A stretch of 29,873 nucleotides of DNA from JBDTMT01 sp033764095 (GCA_033764095.1 JANRJF010000362.1:1-29873); one strand, 5' to 3'; numbered from the stretch's first letter, positions 16,988 through 24,803 are shown. The notes: generated by a model from the letters alone, not told the origin. Translations and numbers: made by a program.

Positions 16988-18636
16988 TGCACGTGGCCGG
17001 GGCCGCGGATCCGTCGATGCTGGGGGATCGGGGTTGGGGACGGTCAAGAACCTACCCAGCCCGATCCCCAAGCCCCGAGCCGCGCTCCTCGTCCGCTCTC
17101 GCGCTCGCCGCGCTCAGCGCCGCACTGCTGCTCGCCGCCGCGCCGCCGGCGGGCATCCCGCTGCTCGCGTTCGTCGCACTGATGCCGTTGCTCGTCGTGG
17201 TGCGGCGCACGCGCAGCGGCGTCGCCGCTGCGGCGCTCGGCTGGCTGACCGGCGCGCTGTTCTATGCCGGACTGCTTCCGTGGCTGGTCCCGACGCTGAT
17301 GCGCATGCAGGACATCGGCGCCACGGCGGCGGCGGCGCTGTTCGGGCTCTTCGTTGCGTACCACGCCGGACAGTTTGCCCTCGCGGCGCTGGCCATGTCG
17401 GCGGTCGGTTCGCGCCCCGGCGCGGTGCGCGCCGCACTCACCGTGGCCGCAGCCTGGGTGGTGGTGGAGTGGGCCTACCCGCAGGTGCTGCCCTGGTCGC
17501 TCGGCGCGCTGCTCGGACCGCAACGCACGCTGCGACAGGCCGCGGATCTCGCCGGCGTGCACGGGCTGGCGGCGTCGATCGTCGCCGTCAACGTCCTGCT
17601 GGCGTTCGGTGCGCGTCGCGTCGGGGTGTCGCTGATCGCCGCGCTGCTTGGGTACGGCCTGCTACGACAGCCGTCGCCGGCCGACGGTCATCTGCGCGTA
17701 GGCGTCATCCAGGCTGCGACTCCCGCGCTGCGGCACGACCCCGACGCCGCCAACGCGGTGGCGTGGCGCAGCTACGCGGCGCGCAGCGCGGGGCTGGCGC
17801 GCCGCGTCGATCTGCTGCTCTGGCCGGAGGGCGTGCTGCGCGCCGACCTCGGCAACGGCGGCGGCTATCGCCGCGACGCCGAGCAACTCGCTGCGGCGCT
17901 GCAGCGGCCGCTGCTGCTCGGCGCGCTCGGCCAGGGCGGCAACGGGCGCGAGACCAACGTCATCTACGCGTTCGCGCCGCGCCTCCTCGGGCGCTACGCC
18001 AAACATGCGCTGGTGCCGTTCGGCGAGTCGGTTCCCACCGACTGGTGGCCGCTCGACCGCTGGCGCACGACGGGCGCCTTTGCGCCGGCGGCGGCGAATG
18101 GTCCGCTGCGTCTGACCGGCGGCGCCGTGGCGGTGGCGGTGTGCTTCGAGGCGCTTCGCGGCGACGATCTCGCGGCACAGGTCGCGGCCGGCGCCGGATG
18201 GTTGCTCAATCCGTCCGACGACAGTTGGTTCGCCAGTCCGCGCGCCGCCGCGCAGCACCTGGAGATGACGCGGCTGCGTGCGGTCGAGACCCGCCGCTGG
18301 TTGGTCCGCGTCTCGCACTCCGGTGCCAGTGCGGTCATCGACCCGGGCGGTGAGATCGTCGCGGCATTGCCCTACGGGGCCGCCGGCGAATTGGTCGCGC
18401 GCATTGCGCCGCTCCACCAGCTGACACCGTTCACGCGTTGGGGAGATACCCCGCTGCTGCTCGCGTCCGCTGCCGTCCTGCTCGGCAGTGTGGGTCGCGC
18501 GGGGCGGCCGTTCGGCCGCCCCGCGCTCGCTGTTCACGCCAGATCGAACAACAGCACCTCGGCGTCGCTGTCGGCGTGCAGCGCCACCGCGCTCTCGTCG
18601 CTCAGCGCCGCGCCGTCGCCGGCATGCAGGACCTGA
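16987..18636 (+). CDS. lnt: Apolipoprotein N-acyltransferase
   Basis: Lnt transfers the third acyl chain to the N-terminal Cys of lipoproteins at the periplasmic face of the inner membrane. The 549-residue product has an N-terminal multi-helix membrane part (from about residue 36 to 225), a nitrilase-type catalytic domain, and a C-terminal helix (LLLASAAVLLGSV). The catalytic triad is visible as E281 (LLLWPEG), K339 (YAKHALVPFGE) and C386 (VAVCFEA). The start is uncertain: ATG 16987 (or GTG 16984) lacks a ribosome site, and the first 35 residues are poorly Lnt-like because they include an inverted repeat (17023-17069). No ATG, GTG or TTG start lies between that repeat and the membrane domain. 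The last 34 codons run antisense into the pirin gene, so an ancestral stop may have been lost. Confidence 0.92.
   Translation: MHVAGAADPSMLGDRGWGRSRTYPARSPSPEPRSSSALALAALSAALLLAAAPPAGIPLLAFVALMPLLVVVRRTRSGVAAAALGWLTGALFYAGLLPWLVPTLMRMQDIGATAAAALFGLFVAYHAGQFALAALAMSAVGSRPGAVRAALTVAAAWVVVEWAYPQVLPWSLGALLGPQRTLRQAADLAGVHGLAASIVAVNVLLAFGARRVGVSLIAALLGYGLLRQPSPADGHLRVGVIQAATPALRHDPDAANAVAWRSYAARSAGLARRVDLLLWPEGVLRADLGNGGGYRRDAEQLAAALQRPLLLGALGQGGNGRETNVIYAFAPRLLGRYAKHALVPFGESVPTDWWPLDRWRTTGAFAPAAANGPLRLTGGAVAVAVCFEALRGDDLAAQVAAGAGWLLNPSDDSWFASPRAAAQHLEMTRLRAVETRRWLVRVSHSGASAVIDPGGEIVAALPYGAAGELVARIAPLHQLTPFTRWGDTPLLLASAAVLLGSVGRAGRPFGRPALAVHARSNNSTSASLSACSATALSSLSAAPSPACRT
17023..17069. repeat. 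Inverted repeat GGGGATCGGG/CCCGATCCCC within lnt 5' end
   Basis: GGGGATCGGG (17023-17032) and CCCGATCCCC (17060-17069) are exact inverted repeats around a 27-base loop. The left arm with its GGGTTGGGGACGGTC continuation resembles bases 24816-24835 (GGATCGGGGTGGGGAACGAT), suggesting another dispersed repeat family. Confidence 0.65.
18497..18526. terminator. Strong GC hairpin between lnt and pirin 3' ends
   Basis: GCGCGGGGCGGCCG (18497-18510) and CGGCCGCCCCGCGC (18513-18526) form a perfect 14-base inverted repeat with only TT between. It lies 7 bases past the pirin stop codon, where a terminator for that gene would be expected, and could work in both directions. No T-run follows. It is inside the annotated lnt frame. 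Confidence 0.6.
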
Positions 18637-19229
18637 CCGTTCACCTGCACGTCGCCGCGCGCCACCTGCAGCCAGGCGTGGCGGCCGGCGGCGAGCGTGT
18701 GCGACGCATCGGATCCCGCCTTCAGGCGACCGGCCCACAGCTCGGCCGCCTGATGGATCGTGACCGAGCCGTCGCGGCCGTCCGGCGACGCGAGCAGCCG
18801 CAATCCGCCGGTGCCGTCGAGCGGCACCGTCTTCTGTTCGTAGCTCGGCTCCAGGCCGGCGCGTTCCGGCAGGATCCAGATCTGCAGCAGATGTACCGGC
18901 TCGGACGTCGAGGCGTTGAACTCGCTGTGGCGGATGCCGGTCCCGGCCGTCATGCGCTGCACCTCACCGGGTCGGATGACCGAGCCGGTGCCGAGGCTGT
19001 CGCGGTGCTGCAGCGCGCCGTCGAGCACCCAGGTGACGATCTCCATGTCGCGGTGCGGGTGGGTGGCGAAGCCGCCACCGGGAGCGACGACGTCCTCGTT
19101 GATCGCTCGCAACGCGCGAAATCCCATGTGCCGCGGATCGTGGTACTCGCCGAACGAGAAGCTGTGCCGGCTGTCGAGCCAGTCGATGCGAACATGGCCG
19201 CGCTCGGCGGCGGGGCGAATGGTGAGCAT
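18534..19229 (-). CDS. Pirin-family bicupin protein
   Basis: This 231-residue protein matches the bacterial pirin/YhaK family. The metal-site residues are in the canonical places: H57 and H59 (FATHPHRDMEI), H101 and E103 (GIRHSEFN). The N-terminus (RIDWLDSRHSFSFGEYHDP) is also typical. Members bind iron or another metal, and some have quercetin 2,3-dioxygenase activity; the real substrate here is unknown. The C-terminal cupin half is more divergent, as is usual. The start is ATG at 19229 with AGGAGG just upstream. It is transcribed away from a LysR-type gene 87 bases off, which is a common arrangement and suggests that the regulator controls it. Its 3' end overlaps the lnt frame by 103 bases. 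Confidence 0.95.
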   Translation of the reverse strand: MLTIRPAAERGHVRIDWLDSRHSFSFGEYHDPRHMGFRALRAINEDVVAPGGGFATHPHRDMEIVTWVLDGALQHRDSLGTGSVIRPGEVQRMTAGTGIRHSEFNASTSEPVHLLQIWILPERAGLEPSYEQKTVPLDGTGGLRLLASPDGRDGSVTIHQAAELWAGRLKAGSDASHTLAAGRHAWLQVARGDVQVNGQVLHAGDGAALSDESAVALHADSDAEVLLFDLA

Positions 19230-19316
19230 GTGACCTCCTGTTGGCTGCCATGATGCGCGCGCGGCGCGCCATGATAAGCCCCCTGGCCGGAAGCAGACTG
19301 TTTCCGCACACGCACA
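19230..19316. promoter_or_regulatory. Divergent pirin/LysR control region with GC dyad
   Basis: The 87-base gap must hold both promoters. An imperfect dyad, ATGCGCGC-gcg-GCGCGCCAT, lies near its centre (about 19253-19272) and is a candidate operator. It is not the classic T-N11-A LysR box, and no confident -10/-35 pair is visible. Confidence 0.35.
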
Positions 19317-20255
19317 ATGGCGCGCCGTCTCGAGACCGCAACCGGCCTGCTGGTGTTCGCCAGCGTCGCCGAGCTGGGCAGCTTCTCAGCCGCGGCGCAG
19401 GCGCTCGGCCTGTCGAAGTCGGCGGTGAGCAAACAGGTGAGCCAGCTGGAGACGCGCCTCGGCGCGCGGCTGCTGCAGCGCACGACGCGCCGACTCAGCC
19501 TGACCGAGGCCGGGCGCGCGCTGCTGGCGCGCGGCCAGCGCGTTGCCGCCGAGCTCGACGGCGTCGAGGCCGACCTCGGCGCGGCGGTCGGTCCGCCCCG
19601 CGGCCTGCTGCGGCTGAGCGCGCCGATGTCGTTCGGGCAGCGCCACGTCGCGCCGCGCTTGCCGGCGTTTCTCGCCGCGTACCCCGGTGTGCAGGTCGAG
19701 CTCGATCTCACCGATCGCGTCGTCGACCTGATCGGCGAGCGCTTCGATGCCGCGGTGCGGGTCGGCCGCCTGCCCGACTCGACCCTGGTCGCGCGCCGCC
19801 TGGCGCCGGCGCGCCGCGTGGTCTGCGCCGCGCCCGCCTATCTCGCCACGCATGGCGTACCGCGCACCCCGGCGGCGCTGCGCCAGCACGCCTGTCTCGA
19901 CTACACCTACCTGGCCGCGCCCGGCGGCTGGCCATTCGCCAGCGGCGGTCGCACCCGCCGCGTCGCGGTGCAGGGACCGCTCAGCAGCAACAACGGCGAG
20001 GCGCTGCGCGAGGCCGCGCTCGCCGGCCTCGGCATCGCCCTGTTGCCGACGTTCATCGTCGGCGACGACCTGCGCGCCGGGCGCCTGCGCGCGCTGCTCA
20101 CCGCTTACGAATGCTGGGACGCGGCGATCTTCGTCGTCTACCCGCCGACGCGCCACGTCGCCGCGAAGCTGCGCGCCTTCGTCGACTTCCTCGCCGCGCA
20201 CTGCGGACCGCATCCGCCATGGGACGTCGGCTTGAAAGATGCGCAGCGGGGCTGA
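19317..20255 (+). CDS. LysR-family transcriptional regulator
   Basis: This 312-residue regulator has the N-terminal winged helix-turn-helix at about residues 10-65 (GSFSAAAQALGLSKSAVSKQ, then LETRLGARLLQRTTR, LTEAG). A linker and a periplasmic-binding-like effector domain (about 95-300) follow; the latter includes DAAVRVGRLPDSTLVARRL and GLGIALLPTF, typical of LTTRs related to the DsdC/AaeR-like group that controls oxidoreductase genes. The start at ATG 19317 has no ribosome site but gives the expected N-terminus length. It is divergent from the pirin gene, so it probably regulates that gene. The effector is unknown. Confidence 0.95.
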   Translation: MARRLETATGLLVFASVAELGSFSAAAQALGLSKSAVSKQVSQLETRLGARLLQRTTRRLSLTEAGRALLARGQRVAAELDGVEADLGAAVGPPRGLLRLSAPMSFGQRHVAPRLPAFLAAYPGVQVELDLTDRVVDLIGERFDAAVRVGRLPDSTLVARRLAPARRVVCAAPAYLATHGVPRTPAALRQHACLDYTYLAAPGGWPFASGGRTRRVAVQGPLSSNNGEALREAALAGLGIALLPTFIVGDDLRAGRLRALLTAYECWDAAIFVVYPPTRHVAAKLRAFVDFLAAHCGPHPPWDVGLKDAQRG

Positions 20256-20308
20256 GCGCCGATCGGCTTTACCCGGCAGATCACTTGAGACCCGCATCCG
20301 GTGTTTCC

Positions 20309-20323
20309 CCCGCGGTGCGGGGA
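20309..20323 (+). terminator. Possible hairpin after the LysR gene
   Basis: CCCCGC-ggt-GCGGGG forms a 6-base stem 54 bases after the LysR stop. No T-run follows it. The rest of the 183-base gap to the next gene holds nothing I can assign. Confidence 0.35.
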
Positions 20324-20438
20324 AGGAATCGTCGCGCGGCGCCGATCGAGGAGTCGACCGCAACGCCAGAGCCAGCCGCGGCGGTCCTGGTGAATCGGCA
20401 CGTTGACAAGCCGCGCCGCGAGCCCCTATCCCGACTGC

Positions 20439-21389
20439 GTGAGGCGCAGGCGCAGGCGCGCGCGTGCGATGACGGTCGCCGCGCTGTTGGTGGTCGCCGG
20501 ATGTCGCGCCGACCGGCCCGCGGCGGTGACGCCGCCGCGGTTGCCGCCGGGCGATGCCGGCCGCGTGCTCGCCCGCGCGATCGAGGCGGCGGGCGGCTGG
20601 GACCGCTGGCAGAGCCGGCGCGACGTGACCTACGTGAGCATGCTGACGATCGTCGACCCGTCGCGCGAGGTGACCTCGGACAGCATCGGGTGGTTCGCCG
20701 CGCCGCTGCACGACGGTGCGCGCGCGCGCATGGATTCGATCGGTCTGCCCAACGAGGTGCGTTTCGGCATCGATGCCGCCGAGACCTGGATTGTCAGCGA
20801 CGGCGAGCCGATCACCGCGCCGGGCCAGTTGGCGCTGACGCGCTTCGACCTGGTGAGCAGCCTGTTCTGGTTCTCGCTGCCGTTTGGCCTGGTCGAGCTG
20901 CCGGCGACGCTCACCTACGCCGGCGGTGAGAACTCACCCGACGGCGCGCGCTGGGAAAAGCTGCGCGTCGAGTTCGACCAGCCCCATCCCGGCGTGCCGG
21001 GCAAGTGGTTCGTGCTCTACATCGACCAGGAGAGCGGGCTCATCGACCACGTGCACGCCAAGCTGTCGGCGCCCTTCCTGCGCCACGAGCTGTGGGTCGG
21101 GCAGTGGCTGCACTACCGCGACTGGGACGGCATCAAGAAGGAGCGGCAGCGCAAGTTCTTTCCCGCCAACGACGCCGGCGACATCGTCGGCGCGCTGGTC
21201 GCCGAGCAGTTCGTCGAGCACGTGCGCTTCAACAACGGCCTGACGCCGCACTACTTCCGCAAGCCCGCCGAGGTGCCGCCGCCCGCTGCGCCGCCGCCCG
21301 GGAACGGCCACGGCTGGTCCCCGGTTGCCCTTCCCCCCTCCGAAGAAGGGGGGCGAGGGGGGATTTTCCAATCGAGGATCGCATGGTGA
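20439..21389 (+). CDS. Predicted lipoprotein, DUF6503/LolA-like fold possible
   Basis: This 316-residue protein is taken from GTG 20439, because that start gives a positively charged N-region (six Arg) before the hydrophobic stretch and lipobox VVAGC (Cys22). ATG 20469 is the alternative, but would leave a signal of only 12 residues. The mature protein begins with ARAIEAAGGWDRWQSRRDVT, a pattern seen in proteins of the LolA-like/DUF6503 type, then alternating beta strands with WFVLYIDQESGLIDHVHAKL. The family call is tentative. The last 17 or so residues (about PPSEEGGRGGIFQ plus SRIAW) come from a dispersed repeat. The TGA overlaps the cca ATG region by 7 bases, indicating coupled translation. 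Confidence 0.8.
   Translation: MRRRRRRARAMTVAALLVVAGCRADRPAAVTPPRLPPGDAGRVLARAIEAAGGWDRWQSRRDVTYVSMLTIVDPSREVTSDSIGWFAAPLHDGARARMDSIGLPNEVRFGIDAAETWIVSDGEPITAPGQLALTRFDLVSSLFWFSLPFGLVELPATLTYAGGENSPDGARWEKLRVEFDQPHPGVPGKWFVLYIDQESGLIDHVHAKLSAPFLRHELWVGQWLHYRDWDGIKKERQRKFFPANDAGDIVGALVAEQFVEHVRFNNGLTPHYFRKPAEVPPPAAPPPGNGHGWSPVALPPSEEGGRGGIFQSRIAW
21331..21372 (+). repeat. Dispersed palindromic repeat at lipoprotein 3' end
   Basis: This is the same family as 4690-4729: CCCCCCTCCGAAGAAGGGG then GGCGAGGGGGGATTTTCCAA. It is translated as PPSEEGGRGGIFQ at the C-terminus of the lipoprotein, and the cca ribosome site (CGAGGA, 21373-21378) begins immediately after it. Confidence 0.88.
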
Positions 21390-22714
21390 CGCACGTGACG
21401 CTGCCGCCCGCTGCCGCGCCGGCGCGCGCGGTGGTCGAGCGCCTGCGCGCCGCCGGACACGTCGCCTACCTCGCCGGTGGCTGCGTGCGCGACGCGCTGC
21501 GCGGCGTCGCGCCGCAGGACTACGACGTCGCCAGCGACGCCAGCGTCGAGATCGTGCAGCGCCTGTTTCCGCGCACGGTCCCGGTCGGCGCGCGTTTCGG
21601 CGTCGTGCTGGTGTTGATCGACGGCACGCCGGTGGAGGTAGCGGCCTTCCGCGCCGACGCCGAGTACGCCGATGGCCGCCGGCCGGTCGCGGTGCGCCCG
21701 GCGACCCCGCAGGAAGATGCGCAGCGGCGCGACTTCACCATCAACGGGATGTTCCTCGACCCGACCGACGGCCGGGTGCTCGACTTCGTCGGCGGCCAGG
21801 CCGACCTCGCCGACGGTATCGTGCGGGCGATCGGCGACCCGGCGGCGCGCTTCGCCGAGGACCACCTGCGCCTGCTGCGTGCCGTGCGCTTCGCAGCGCG
21901 CTTCGACTACGCGATCGAGCCGGCCACCTTCGCCGCCATGCAGGCCGGCGCGGCATCGATCACCGCCATCGCCTGGGAGCGCATCGGGGACGAGATCGTG
22001 CGCATCCTCACCGAGGGCGCGGCACGGCGCGGCTTCGAGCTGCTCGACCAGAGTGGCCTGCTGGCGCAGGTGCTGCCCGAGATCAGCGCCATGCACGGCG
22101 TCGCGCAGTCGCCCGATCATCACCCCGAGGGCGACGTCTTCGTCCACACGCTGCGCCTGCTGGAGCAGCTCCCGTCCGGCAACGAGACGCTGGCCCTCGG
22201 CGCATTGCTGCACGACGTCGCCAAGCCGCTCTGCGCCGGCCGCCATCCCGACGGACGCATCACTTTCTACGGCCATCCCGAGGTCGGCGCCGACCTGGCG
22301 GTGACGATCTGCCAGCGGCTGAAGCGCAGCCGTGACACCTGGGAGCGGGTCGACTACCTGGTGCGCAACCACCTGCGCCACGTCGCGGCGCCGCAGATGC
22401 GGCGCAGCACGCTGCGCCGCTTCCTCGCCGAGGATGGGATCGACGAGCTGTTGGAGCTGACCCGCATCGACGCGCTCGCCTCGTCCGGCGACCTCTCCGC
22501 CTACGAGTTCTGTCGGCGCGCGCTGGCGAGCTTCACCGCCGAGCCGGTCAAGCCGCCGCCGCTGCTGCGCGGGCGCGACCTGCTGGTGCTCGGCTACCCG
22601 CGCGGCCCGCTCTACGCCCGCATCCTCAACGCGGTGGAGGAGAAGCAGTTGGAGGGCGAGCTGCAGTCACCCGAGCAGGCGGTCGATTGGGTGCGCGGCG
22701 CGTTCCCGTTGTGA
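21383..22714 (+). CDS. cca: CCA tRNA nucleotidyltransferase / poly(A) polymerase family, with HD domain
   Basis: This 443-residue class II nucleotidyltransferase adds or repairs the 3' CCA of tRNA in the cytoplasm. The catalytic head shows GGCVRD (32-37), D46-Y-D48 as the metal-binding pair, and RRDFTINGM, with the RNA-binding segment RFAEDHLRLLRAVRFAARF next. A C-terminal HD domain has the core LLHDVAKP (around residue 275), found in many CCA enzymes with phosphohydrolase activity. The ATG at 21383 overlaps the lipoprotein stop, with CGAGGA upstream. Some relatives act as poly(A) polymerases, and the sequence alone does not fully separate these roles. A CCA role is the more likely. Confidence 0.94.
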   Translation: MVTHVTLPPAAAPARAVVERLRAAGHVAYLAGGCVRDALRGVAPQDYDVASDASVEIVQRLFPRTVPVGARFGVVLVLIDGTPVEVAAFRADAEYADGRRPVAVRPATPQEDAQRRDFTINGMFLDPTDGRVLDFVGGQADLADGIVRAIGDPAARFAEDHLRLLRAVRFAARFDYAIEPATFAAMQAGAASITAIAWERIGDEIVRILTEGAARRGFELLDQSGLLAQVLPEISAMHGVAQSPDHHPEGDVFVHTLRLLEQLPSGNETLALGALLHDVAKPLCAGRHPDGRITFYGHPEVGADLAVTICQRLKRSRDTWERVDYLVRNHLRHVAAPQMRRSTLRRFLAEDGIDELLELTRIDALASSGDLSAYEFCRRALASFTAEPVKPPPLLRGRDLLVLGYPRGPLYARILNAVEEKQLEGELQSPEQAVDWVRGAFPL

Positions 22715-22766
22715 GCGGCGCGGGGTGGGCGCCACCGCGGTGAGCGACATCCAGTCGCATCGGGAG

Positions 22767-22796
22767 CGTAGGGGCGCGGCTGGCCGCGCCCCTACG
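22767..22796. repeat. Perfect 14-bp palindromic repeat between convergent genes
   Basis: CGTAGGGGCGCGGC (22767-22780) and GCCGCGCCCCTACG (22783-22796) are exact inverted repeats with a 2-base centre. The GTAGGGGCG...CGCCCCTAC form is a common dispersed palindrome in many bacteria. It sits between the 3' ends of cca and a small minus-strand gene and may terminate both transcripts. Confidence 0.8.
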
Positions 22797-22843
22797 GGCG
22801 CAGCGCGTGCCGATTGCGCGGCCGCGGGCGCGCCTCTGCCCGG

Positions 22844-23032
22844 TCAGATCCGCCAGCTGAACTCGCGCACCAGAAAGCCGGCGCGGCGGCGTGACGTTTC
22901 GTCCAGGTCGCCGTCCCACTGCCAGCGCCGCAGGATCGCGATCGCCTCCGCGCAGCGTCCGCGCTCCGCGCCGTGATGGAGTACCGCCTCGAGCTCGTCG
23001 ATGACTCGGTTGGCATCCACGTTCGCCGCCAT
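22844..23032 (-). CDS. Small hypothetical protein (62 aa)
   Basis: A strong GGAGGAGG ribosome site precedes the ATG at 23032, which supports this as a real gene. The product is 62 residues, mostly helical, with no signal peptide or membrane segment: an acidic N-terminal helix (NRVIDELEAVLHHGAERG), then CAEAIAILRRWQWDGDLDE and a final FLVREFSWRI. I recognise no family. It is convergent with cca and divergent from the thioesterase gene 142 bases away. Confidence 0.7.
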   Translation of the reverse strand: MAANVDANRVIDELEAVLHHGAERGRCAEAIAILRRWQWDGDLDETSRRRAGFLVREFSWRI

Positions 23033-23174
23033 CCCAGCACCTCCTCCACAACCAGCGCGAGTCTACGCCCGGGGCGCGGCGGGTACCACCCCCTAAATCG
23101 TGCCATCCGGCGGCGGGCCGGACCCGGCGCCCCGCGTGGAAACTGGTCTGCGTGCAGGGTAGAACCCTGCGCTC

Positions 23175-24044
23175 ATGGATCCCGCGGACCTCGCCCGCGA
23201 TACGGCGGTCACCAGGCTCACGGTCGCTCCCGGCTGGTATACCGCGGAGTTGTCGTCCGCCTGGGACTTCCGCACCCCCTCCGGCGGCGCGCTGATGACC
23301 GTCGCCATGCGCGCCATGCAGCAGGAGCTCGGCGACCCCGACCTGCGGCCGCTGTCGGCCAACACCCATTTCTGCTCGCCGGTGCCGGCCGGGCCGCTGG
23401 AGGTGCGAGTCGAGGTGCTGCGCCACGGCGGCGTCGCCGCGCAGGTGCGCGCGGCGCTCTCCTCGACCACCATGCCCGGCCCGGGGCTGGAGGTGAGCGC
23501 CACGTTCGCCCGCCATCGCGACGGCATCGACGTGATCGACACCACGCCGCCGGCGGTGCCGCCGCCCGACGCGTGCCCGTCGTTCGACCAGGTGCCGATC
23601 ATCGTCGGTCGCGAGCGGCCGCGCTTCTTCGCCAACCTGGAGTCGCGCCTGGCGTTCGGCCACCCCTGGTGGGAGCCGGGCTGGCAGGCCGGGGCGGCGC
23701 GCATCGGTCGCTGGTTCCGCTACCGCGTGCCGCAGCACCTCCCCGACGGCCGCTTCGACCCGCTCGCCCTGCCGCCGCTGGCCGACACCATGCCGCCGGC
23801 GCTGATCCAGAAACTCGGCCCCGATCACGAACCGTTCTTCGCGCCCAGCCTCGACCTCACCGTGCACTTCCTCGAGGACACGACCGCGGAGTGGATGCTG
23901 ACCAGCGTGCACGCGCGCCGCGCCCGCGCCGGCTACGCGACCGCCGATGTCGAGATCTGGGACGACCGCGGCACCCTGGTCGCCTATGCGACACAGATGA
24001 TGCTGCTGCGCCGCGTTCCGGATCGAACCGTCCCGCACCTCTGA
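23175..24044 (+). CDS. Thioesterase-family protein (double hot-dog, TesB/4HBT_3 type)
   Basis: This 289-residue cytoplasmic protein resembles acyl-CoA thioesterases of the 4HBT_3/TesB-like type. The N-terminal hot-dog begins WYTAELSSAWDFRTPSGGAL, matching the family's W-x-x-G-x-P-x-GG pattern, and is followed by a helix and THFCSPVPAGPLEVRVEVLR. The second hot-dog lies at about 150-280, with SLDLTVHFLEDTTAEWML and YATADVEIWDDRGTLVAYATQ. Such proteins hydrolyse acyl-CoA thioesters; the chain-length preference cannot be read from sequence. ATG 23175 has only a weak ribosome site. It precedes the glycosyltransferase gene by 18 bases and is likely cotranscribed with it. Confidence 0.87.
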   Translation: MDPADLARDTAVTRLTVAPGWYTAELSSAWDFRTPSGGALMTVAMRAMQQELGDPDLRPLSANTHFCSPVPAGPLEVRVEVLRHGGVAAQVRAALSSTTMPGPGLEVSATFARHRDGIDVIDTTPPAVPPPDACPSFDQVPIIVGRERPRFFANLESRLAFGHPWWEPGWQAGAARIGRWFRYRVPQHLPDGRFDPLALPPLADTMPPALIQKLGPDHEPFFAPSLDLTVHFLEDTTAEWMLTSVHARRARAGYATADVEIWDDRGTLVAYATQMMLLRRVPDRTVPHL

Positions 24045-24062
24045 GCGACTGCCCGCGTTCGC

Positions 24063-24803
24063 ATGCCCGTGCTCGATCTTCGCCTCTCGGTCGTCATCCC
24101 GGCCTACAACGAGGCGCGCCGCCTGCCGAACACGCTGCGCGAGGTGTCGGCCTACCTGGGCCGGCAGAGCTTCGCGTCGGAGATCGTCGTCGTCGACGAC
24201 GGCTCGACCGACGAGACGGCGCAGATCGTGCGCGACTGGCCGGCGGCGCCGGTGGCGCTGCGCCTGGTGTCCCACTCCGATGGGCGCAACCATGGCAAAG
24301 GCGCCGCGGTGCGGCTCGGCTTTCGCGAGGCGACCGGGCGCGTGCGCGTCTTCATGGACGCCGACAACTCGACCACCATCGATCACATCGAGCGCTTCTG
24401 GCCCTACTTCGATCAGGGCTACGACGCCGTCATCGGCTCGCGCGACGTGAGCGGCGCCAACGTCGTGATCCCGCAGGCCTGGTACAAGGAGCTCGGGGGC
24501 AAGGTGGGCAACCTGATCATCCGCCTGCTCGCGGTGCCCGGTATCTTCGACACGCAGGCCGGCTTCAAAGCCTTCAGCGCCCGCTGCCTGGAGGAGATCC
24601 TGCCGCGCATGACCATCGACCGCTGGGGCTTCGATGTCGAGTTGCTGGTCGCGGCGCGCTGCCGTGGCTTCAAGGTGAAGGAAGTGCCGATCATCTGGCG
24701 CAACGACTCCGCCAGCAGCGTGCCCGCCACCGCGTATCTGCAGGTGCTCGGCGAGGTGTGGCGCGTGCGCAAGCAACGCGCCGCGGGCTGGTACGTGCGC
24801 TGA
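24063..24803 (+). CDS. Family 2 glycosyltransferase, dolichyl-phosphate-sugar-synthase-like
   Basis: This 246-residue GT-A enzyme has the family 2 start LSVVIPAYNEARRLPNTL, nucleotide-binding VVVDDGSTDE (D45-D46) and the metal-binding D99-A-D101 in FMDADNST. The following TIDHIERFWPYFDQGYDAVI and VPGIFDTQAGFKAFSARC are typical of ALG5/DPM1-type enzymes, which transfer a sugar from a nucleotide donor to a polyprenyl phosphate on the cytoplasmic face. The Q-x-x-R-W motif of processive GT2 synthases is absent. There is no C-terminal membrane segment, so it may act as a peripheral protein. The sugar and lipid are unknown. It ends just before a gene-poor region with a dispersed repeat. Confidence 0.92.
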   Translation: MPVLDLRLSVVIPAYNEARRLPNTLREVSAYLGRQSFASEIVVVDDGSTDETAQIVRDWPAAPVALRLVSHSDGRNHGKGAAVRLGFREATGRVRVFMDADNSTTIDHIERFWPYFDQGYDAVIGSRDVSGANVVIPQAWYKELGGKVGNLIIRLLAVPGIFDTQAGFKAFSARCLEEILPRMTIDRWGFDVELLVAARCRGFKVKEVPIIWRNDSASSVPATAYLQVLGEVWRVRKQRAAGWYVR

